Assembly: GCF_937941905.1 (NCBI RefSeq)
Contig: NZ_CALDGS010000143.1
Location: forward strand, 1-16,846
Length of the DNA stretch: 16,846 nucleotides
Reading direction: 5' to 3'
Source: an uncultured Mycolicibacterium sp.
GTDB lineage: Bacteria; Actinomycetota; Actinomycetes; Mycobacteriales; Mycobacteriaceae
Shown here: piece after piece, positions 12,804 through 16,846 of the stretch
Layout: each line of letters begins with the position of its first letter
Position numbering within the stretch: position 1 is the first letter of the stretch
The notes under the pieces: model-generated
Told to the model about the DNA's origin: nothing
The model's input: the letters and a program-made list of their open reading frames with translations, nothing else
Database searches by the model: none
Program-made: the position numbers and the translations under genes

Positions 12804-13997
12804 GTGAATCTGATCATGGCCGAAACCGAATCCGCGCCGACCCGATCCCCGGCCGCCGGGGGCTCCGCCGCTCCCGCGGCGGAGATGCTGGTGGACCTGG
12901 GGGCGATCGCACACAACGTCCGCCGACTGCGCGAGCTCGCCGGCGACGCCGCGGTGATGGCCGTGGTCAAGGCCGACGGCTACGGGCACGGCGCCACCCG
13001 GGTGGCCCGCACCGCGCTGGCCGCCGGGGCCGCCGAGCTCGGGGTGGCCACCATCGAGGAGGCGCTGGCGCTGCGCCGCGACGGCATCACCGCCCCGGTG
13101 CTGGCCTGGCTGCACGCCCCCGGCGCGGACTTCGACGCCGCGCTGCGGGCCGACGTGCAGGTGGCGGTGTCGTCGCTGCGCCAGCTCGGCGAGGTGCTCG
13201 ACGCGGTGCGCCGCACCGGCCGGCAGGCGGTGCTCACCCTCAAGGTCGACACCGGCCTGAACCGCAACGGCATCACCGACGACGAGCTGCCCGCGGTCCT
13301 CGACGCGGTGGCCCGCGCCCGCGCCGAGGACGCCGTGCGGGTGCGCGGCATCATGAGTCACCTGGTCGCCGGCGACGAGCCGCACAACCCGGTCAACGCC
13401 CTGCAGGGGCGGCGGCTGGCCGCCATGCGCGAGCGGGCCGCGGCGGCGGGGGTGCCGGTCGAGGTCGCCCACCTGAGCAACTCGCCGGCCGTGATGACCC
13501 GCCCCGATCTGCGCTTCGACCTGGTGCGCCCGGGGATCGCGATCTACGGCCTCAACCCGGTGCCGGACCTCGACGAACCCAACCTGCTGCCGGCCATGAC
13601 GCTGCGCTGCCGGGTGGCGATGATCAAGCCGGTGCGGGCCGGCGACGGCGTGTCCTACGGCCACACCTGGGTCGCCGAGCAGGACACCACCGTCGCGCTG
13701 CTGCCCATCGGCTACGCCGACGGGGTGTACCGGGCGCTGTCGGGCCGGATGGAGGTGCTCATCAACGGCCGGCTGCGCCGCAACGTCGGCCGGATCTGCA
13801 TGGACCAGCTGCTCGTCGATCTCGGCCCCGGCCCGGTCGACGTCACCGAGGGCGACGAGGCGGTGCTGTTCGGCCCCGGGTTCGACGGTGAGCCCACCGC
13901 CGCCGAGTGGGCCGAGATGCTCGGCACCATCCACTACGAGGTGGTCACCAGCCCGCGCGGCCGGGTGGTGCGCAGCTACCGCGAGGAGCGGCGGTGA
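12804..13997 (+). CDS. alr: Alanine racemase Alr
   Basis: 397-residue PLP enzyme interconverting L- and D-alanine for peptidoglycan; target of D-cycloserine in mycobacteria. EMLVDLGAIAHNVR (27-40) begins the TIM-barrel domain, and VVKADGYGHGA (54-64) carries Lys56, the PLP Schiff base. HLSNSPA (223-229), DLVRPGIAIYG (239-249), the catalytic Tyr in GVSYGHTW (Tyr285), PIGYADGV (301-308) and GRICMDQLLVDL (329-340) are all intact. The GTG start at 12804 overlaps no upstream gene; an ATG at 12816 is an alternative, since the first 25 or so residues are variable. It heads the alr-tsaE-tsaB-rimI-tsaD operon and overlaps tsaE by 4 nt (GTGA). Confidence 0.97.
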   Translation: MNLIMAETESAPTRSPAAGGSAAPAAEMLVDLGAIAHNVRRLRELAGDAAVMAVVKADGYGHGATRVARTALAAGAAELGVATIEEALALRRDGITAPVLAWLHAPGADFDAALRADVQVAVSSLRQLGEVLDAVRRTGRQAVLTLKVDTGLNRNGITDDELPAVLDAVARARAEDAVRVRGIMSHLVAGDEPHNPVNALQGRRLAAMRERAAAAGVPVEVAHLSNSPAVMTRPDLRFDLVRPGIAIYGLNPVPDLDEPNLLPAMTLRCRVAMIKPVRAGDGVSYGHTWVAEQDTTVALLPIGYADGVYRALSGRMEVLINGRLRRNVGRICMDQLLVDLGPGPVDVTEGDEAVLFGPGFDGEPTAAEWAEMLGTIHYEVVTSPRGRVVRSYREERR

Positions 13998-14470
13998 CCG
14001 GCCAGCTGCCGCGGTCCGGCAGCGCCGAGCTGCCCACCGCCGAGGACACCCGCGCCCTCGGCGCCCGGCTGGGCGCGCAGCTGCGCGCCGGCGACGTGGT
14101 GGTGCTGTCCGGCCCGCTCGGCGCCGGAAAGACCGTGCTGGCCAAGGGCATCGCCGAGGCGCTCGACGTGGCGGGCCCGGTCACCAGCCCGACGTTCGTG
14201 CTGGCCCGGGTGCACCGGCCGCGCCGGCCCGGCGGCCCGGCGATGGTGCACGTCGACATGTACCGGCTGCTCGACGCCGGCACCACCGACCTGCTGGGCG
14301 AGCTGGACGCCCTGGACCTCGACACCGACCTCGACGACGCGGTGGTCGTCGTCGAATGGGGCGAGGGGGTGGCCGAGCGGCTCTCCGAGCGGTGCCTGGA
14401 GATCCGGCTGGAACGCGCCCCGGACACCGAGGTGCGCACCGCCGTGTGGAAATGGAGTGCCCCGTGCTGA
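13994..14470 (+). CDS. tsaE: tRNA t6A biosynthesis ATPase TsaE
   Basis: 158 residues, an ATPase that works with TsaB and TsaD to make threonylcarbamoyladenosine at tRNA position 37. The P-loop GPLGAGKT is at 40-47, TSPTF at 64-68, HVDMYRL at 86-92 and the conserved VVEWGE at 119-124, all normal for the family. The start is the GTG within the GTGA overlap with the alr stop. Earlier in-frame starts would run back inside alr. It overlaps tsaB by 7 nt at its end. This tight packing implies translational coupling across the operon. Confidence 0.95.
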   Translation: MTGQLPRSGSAELPTAEDTRALGARLGAQLRAGDVVVLSGPLGAGKTVLAKGIAEALDVAGPVTSPTFVLARVHRPRRPGGPAMVHVDMYRLLDAGTTDLLGELDALDLDTDLDDAVVVVEWGEGVAERLSERCLEIRLERAPDTEVRTAVWKWSAPC

Positions 14471-15099
14471 TCCTGGCCATCGACACCGCCACGCCCGCCG
14501 TCACCGCCGGGGTGGTGCGCGCCGACGCGGCGGGCGTGCACACGCTGGCCGAACGGGTCACCGTCGACGCCCGCGCCCACGCCGAGCGGCTCACCCCGAA
14601 CATCGTTGCCGCCCTTGCCGATTCCGGTGTCGCCAAGACCGACCTGGACGCGGTGGTGGTGGGTTGCGGCCCCGGCCCGTTCACCGGGCTGCGGGTCGGC
14701 ATGGCCACCGCGGCGGCGTTCGCGCACGCCCTGGACATCCCGGTGCACGGGGTGTGCAGCCTGGACGCCATCGGCGTGCACACCACCGGCACCGTGCTGG
14801 TGGTCACCGACGCCCGCCGCCGCGAGGTGTACTGGGCCCGCTATCGCGACGGGGCGCGCATCGACGGCCCGGCCGTCAACGCCCCGGCCGACGTGCCCGT
14901 CGACGCCGCGGCGGTGGCCGGCTCCCCGGCGCACGCCGCGCTGTTCGACCTGCCCCGGCTGGACCTGCCGTATCCGACCCCGACCGGGCTGGTGCGCGCC
15001 GTGCCGGACCTGTCCGCCGAGCCGGCGCCGCTGGTGCCGCTGTACCTGCGCCGGCCGGACGCCAAGCCCCAGCCGCCGCGTCCGGTGATGCTGCGATGA
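14464..15099 (+). CDS. tsaB: tRNA t6A biosynthesis protein TsaB
   Basis: 211 residues with an ASKHA fold, the scaffold and partner of TsaD in t6A37 formation. LILAIDTATPAVTAGVV at the N-terminus, DARAHAERLTP (35-45) and VVGCGPGPFTGLRVGMA (65-81) are diagnostic; VVTDARRREVYWARY is typical of the mycobacterial version. The start at GTG 14464 is chosen because GGAG (14454-14457) lies six bases upstream; an ATG at 14452 would add four residues. It overlaps tsaE by 7 nt and rimI by 4 nt (ATGA). The protein is inactive alone in the known family, needing TsaD and TsaE. Confidence 0.95.
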   Translation: MLILAIDTATPAVTAGVVRADAAGVHTLAERVTVDARAHAERLTPNIVAALADSGVAKTDLDAVVVGCGPGPFTGLRVGMATAAAFAHALDIPVHGVCSLDAIGVHTTGTVLVVTDARRREVYWARYRDGARIDGPAVNAPADVPVDAAAVAGSPAHAALFDLPRLDLPYPTPTGLVRAVPDLSAEPAPLVPLYLRRPDAKPQPPRPVMLR

Positions 15100-15575
15100 G
15101 CGATGCGACGCCCGGTGCCGACACCATCGAGATCGGTCCGCTGACCCGCGCCGACGCCGCCCGCTGCGCCGAGCTGGAACGGCAGCTGTTCGGCGACGAC
15201 GACCCGTGGCCGAAGGCGGCGTTCCTGCAGGAGCTGGCCGCGATGAACAACCGTTACATCGCCGCCCGGGACGGCGGCCGGCTGGTCGGCTACGCCGGGA
15301 TCAGCCGGCTCGGCCGCACCCCGCCGTACGACTACGAGGTGCACACCATCGGCGTCGACCCGGCCTACCAGGGGCGGGGGATCGGCCGGCGGCTGATGCA
15401 GGCGATGCTCGACTTCGCCGCCGGCGGGGTGGTGTTCCTGGAGGTGCGCACCGACAACGCCCCGGCCATCGCGCTCTACGAGCGTTTCGGCTTCACCATC
15501 GTCGGGCTGCGCAAGCGCTACTACCGGCGCAGCGGCGCCGACGCCTACACCATGCGACGGGAGGCCACCGCGTGA
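15096..15575 (+). CDS. rimI: GNAT acetyltransferase RimI (protein N-terminal acetyltransferase)
   Basis: 159 residues with one GNAT domain that transfers acetyl from acetyl-CoA to protein N-termini; ribosomal protein S18 is the E. coli target. Recognisable parts are the DDPWPKAAFLQELA region (35-48), YIAARDGGRLVGYAGI (54-69), HTIGVDPAYQGRGIGRRLM (83-101) with the acetyl-CoA pyrophosphate loop QGRGIG, and LEVRTDNAPAIALYERFGF (115-133). It begins at the ATG of an ATGA overlap with tsaB and ends in a GTGA overlap with tsaD. It sits between tsaB and tsaD as in many actinobacteria. The exact substrate here is not shown. Confidence 0.93.
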   Translation: MSDATPGADTIEIGPLTRADAARCAELERQLFGDDDPWPKAAFLQELAAMNNRYIAARDGGRLVGYAGISRLGRTPPYDYEVHTIGVDPAYQGRGIGRRLMQAMLDFAAGGVVFLEVRTDNAPAIALYERFGFTIVGLRKRYYRRSGADAYTMRREATA

Positions 15576-16594
15576 TCATCCTGGCCATCGAGAGCTCCTG
15601 CGACGAGACCGGCGTCGGCATCGCCGAGCTCGCCGACGACGGCACCGTCACCCTGCTGGCCGACGAGGTCGCCTCCAGCGTCGAGGAACACGTCCGCTAC
15701 GGCGGGGTGGTGCCCGAGATCGCCTCCCGCGCCCACCTCGAGGCGCTCGGCCCGGCGGTGCGCCGGGCCATGACCACCGCCGGGATCACCCGGCCCGACG
15801 TGGTGGCCGCCACCATCGGGCCCGGGCTGGCCGGGGCGCTGCTGGTCGGGGTGGCCGCCGCCAAGGCCTACGCCGCGGCCTGGGAGGTGCCGTTCTACGG
15901 CGTCAACCACCTCGGCGGGCACCTGGCCGCCGACGTCTACGAGCACGGACCGCTGCCGGAGTGCGTGGGCCTGCTCGTCTCCGGCGGGCACACCCACCTG
16001 CTGCACGTGCGCTCGCTGGGGCAGCCGATCGAGGAGCTGGGCAGCACCGTCGACGACGCCGCCGGGGAGGCCTACGACAAGGTGGCCCGGCTGCTCGGGC
16101 TGGGCTACCCGGGCGGGCGGGTGCTCGACGAGCTGGCCCGCACCGGCGACCGGGAGGCGATCGTGTTCCCGCGCGGCATGACCGGCCCCCGCGACGACCC
16201 GTACGCGTTCAGCTTCTCCGGGCTCAAGACCGCGGTGGCCCGCTACGTCGAACAGCACCCCGAGGCGTCCCGGGCCGACGTGGCCGCCGGCTTCCAGGAG
16301 TCGGTGGCCGACGTGCTCACCGCCAAGGCGGTGCGGGCCTGCACCGACCTGGGGGTGTCGACGCTGCTCATCGCCGGCGGGGTGGCGGCCAACTCGCGGC
16401 TGCGCGAGCTGGCCGAACAGCGCTGTGCGGCGGCCGGCATCACGCTGCGCATCCCGCGGCCGCGGCTGTGCACCGACAACGGGGCGATGATCGCCTCGTT
16501 CGCGGCGCATCTCATCGCCGCCGGGGCGGCCCCGTCGCCGCTGGACGCCGCCAGCGATCCGGGCCTGCCGGTGGTGGCCAGTCAGGTCGCCTGA
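15572..16594 (+). CDS. tsaD: tRNA N6-adenosine threonylcarbamoyltransferase TsaD
   Basis: 340 residues; the catalytic subunit that moves the threonylcarbamoyl group from TC-AMP to A37 of ANN-decoding tRNAs. LAIESSCDETGVGI (4-17) begins the ASKHA fold. The metal site His113 and His117 are in NHLGGHL and Asp302 is in CTDNGAMIASF; SGGHTH is at 137-142 and ELGSTVDDAAGEAYDK is intact. The GTG start is within the overlap with the rimI stop and is supported by GGGAGG (15559-15564) seven bases upstream. It is the last gene of the alr operon, with the groES control region following. Older annotations call this a glycoprotease (gcp), which is not its role. Confidence 0.97.
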   Translation: MIILAIESSCDETGVGIAELADDGTVTLLADEVASSVEEHVRYGGVVPEIASRAHLEALGPAVRRAMTTAGITRPDVVAATIGPGLAGALLVGVAAAKAYAAAWEVPFYGVNHLGGHLAADVYEHGPLPECVGLLVSGGHTHLLHVRSLGQPIEELGSTVDDAAGEAYDKVARLLGLGYPGGRVLDELARTGDREAIVFPRGMTGPRDDPYAFSFSGLKTAVARYVEQHPEASRADVAAGFQESVADVLTAKAVRACTDLGVSTLLIAGGVAANSRLRELAEQRCAAAGITLRIPRPRLCTDNGAMIASFAAHLIAAGAAPSPLDAASDPGLPVVASQVA

Positions 16595-16610
16595 GGCGCA
16601 GCTGGCAGGG

Positions 16611-16625
16611 GGTGCGACAGGCACC
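16611..16625 (+). terminator. Weak stem-loop after tsaD
   Basis: GGTGC-GACAG-GCACC forms a 5-bp stem 16 bp after the tsaD stop, with no U-tract. It may help end the alr-tsaD transcript before the groES promoter. The structure is short, so confidence is low. Confidence 0.2.
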
Positions 16626-16634
16626 GGGCCGACC

Positions 16635-16663
16635 TTGAGTGCTAGCACTCTCGTGTATAGAGT
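16635..16663 (+). promoter_or_regulatory. groES promoter
   Basis: TTGAGT (16635-16640) as -35 and TAGAGT (16658-16663) as -10 are separated by 17 bp; TATAGA at 16656-16661 is an alternative -10 with a 15-bp spacer. The CIRCE element overlaps both boxes. Transcription would start near 16670, leaving a leader of about 133 nt before the groES GTG. Confidence 0.6.
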
Positions 16664-16668
16664 GCTAG
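16642..16668. promoter_or_regulatory. CIRCE operator (HrcA binding site)
   Basis: CTAGCACTC (16642-16650), nine bases, then GAGTGCTAG (16660-16668): the classic 9-9-9 CIRCE inverted repeat, matching TTAGCACTC-N9-GAGTGCTAA except at the outer base of each arm. HrcA is known to repress groESL through this element in mycobacteria. An extra GAGTGCTAG half site overlaps upstream (16637-16645). Confidence 0.95.
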
Positions 16669-16753
16669 GTGGCAGGCGACCAACCCGCGCCGGCACCCGC
16701 GACGACGGCGCACCGGGCGTGGTTGCATGCCGGACACCTGTAATGCCAACGAC

Positions 16754-16774
16754 ATCCGGGGAGCGACCCCGGAT
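16754..16774 (+). promoter_or_regulatory. Stem-loop in the groES 5' leader
   Basis: ATCCGGGG-AGCGA-CCCCGGAT forms a perfect 8-bp stem with a 5-nt loop, ending 28 nt before the groES start and 15 nt before its Shine-Dalgarno. It could stabilise the mRNA or affect translation. It is too far upstream to hide the ribosome binding site by itself. Confidence 0.5.
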
Positions 16775-16789
16775 CACACCCGAACGAGT

Positions 16790-16795
16790 GGAGGG
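16790..16795 (+). promoter_or_regulatory. Shine-Dalgarno of groES
   Basis: GGAGGG lies seven bases before the GTG at 16803. This strong site decides the start over the in-frame ATG at 16743, which would add 20 residues and has no ribosome binding site. Confidence 0.75.
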
Positions 16796-16802
16796 CTCCA
16801 TC

Positions 16803-16846
16803 GTGGCGAGCGTGAACATCAAGCCACTCGAGGACAAGATCCTCGT
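16803..16846 (+). CDS. groES: Co-chaperonin GroES, 5' end only
   Basis: Only the first 14 codons are present (GTG start), reading (M)ASVNIKPLEDKIL and running off the window end. This matches the conserved mycobacterial GroES N-terminus. GroES caps the GroEL chaperonin and assists protein folding in the cytoplasm. The CIRCE element, promoter, 133-nt leader and Shine-Dalgarno upstream are as expected for the groES-groEL1 operon. GroEL1 is expected just downstream but is not seen. Confidence 0.93.
   Translation, partial: MASVNIKPLEDKIL

Noticed and set aside
16743..16802. In-frame ATG giving GroES 20 extra residues
   Set aside because: No ribosome binding site before it, while GGAGGG precedes the GTG at 16803, and the GTG start gives the known GroES N-terminus.
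1..16846. CRISPR arrays, insertion sequences, tRNA/rRNA genes, prophage or attachment sites
   Set aside because: Looked for repeats with regular spacers, transposase motifs, cloverleaf and rRNA signatures; none was seen.

Overview
The window comes from a very GC-rich actinobacterium, almost certainly a Mycobacterium/Mycolicibacterium-type member of the Mycobacteriaceae. Three things point there: the gene set and order (glmM ... glmS - nnr - gadB - alr - tsaE - tsaB - rimI - tsaD - groES), which I recall from the Rv3441c-Rv3418c part of M. tuberculosis; a CIRCE operator in front of a groES that starts GTG with the mycobacterial N-terminus; and many GTG starts, some sitting directly downstream of TAnnnT -10 boxes as in leaderless mycobacterial transcripts. 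No mobile element, CRISPR array, tRNA or rRNA gene was seen.

Layout. (1) 102-3159, plus strand: glmM (phosphoglucosamine mutase), then a tightly coupled pair encoding a 104-residue EspC/WXG100-like helical protein and a 455-residue Ala/Pro/Asp-rich protein with its own W-x-G; these look like a type VII secretion (ESX) associated pair. (2) 3169-6967: a block with a predicted six-helix INSIG-like membrane protein, a convergent DEAD-box RNA helicase whose 3' end overlaps it by 43 bp, an LLM-class (F420-dependent type) oxidoreductase, and a divergent TetR repressor with a clear palindromic operator between the two. (3) 6968-7813, minus strand: an alpha/beta-hydrolase-fold protein whose nucleophile elbow has Gly in place of Ser; its stop codon abuts the TetR stop. 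(4) 7893-12760, plus strand: glmS, the bifunctional NAD(P)HX epimerase/dehydratase nnr, and glutamate decarboxylase gadB. (5) 12804-16594, plus strand: a tight operon alr-tsaE-tsaB-rimI-tsaD in which every junction overlaps by 4-7 nt. (6) 16595-16846: the heat-shock control region (promoter, CIRCE, structured leader) and the first 14 codons of groES.

How the genes relate. glmS and glmM make glucosamine-6-P and then glucosamine-1-P for UDP-GlcNAc, and alr makes D-alanine, so three genes feed cell-wall precursors. tsaE, tsaB and tsaD are the three proteins that complete t6A37 on tRNAs (the TsaC/Sua5 step is outside the window); rimI is an N-terminal acetyltransferase commonly linked to them. 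nnr repairs damaged NAD(P)H. groES is under HrcA/CIRCE heat-shock control. The parts least explained by textbook function are the EspC-like pair, the INSIG-like protein, the Gly-for-Ser hydrolase, and a repeated promoter layout in which start codons fall at or within a few bases of the expected transcription start. All statements rest on reading the sequence and on remembered family knowledge; no database search was run.
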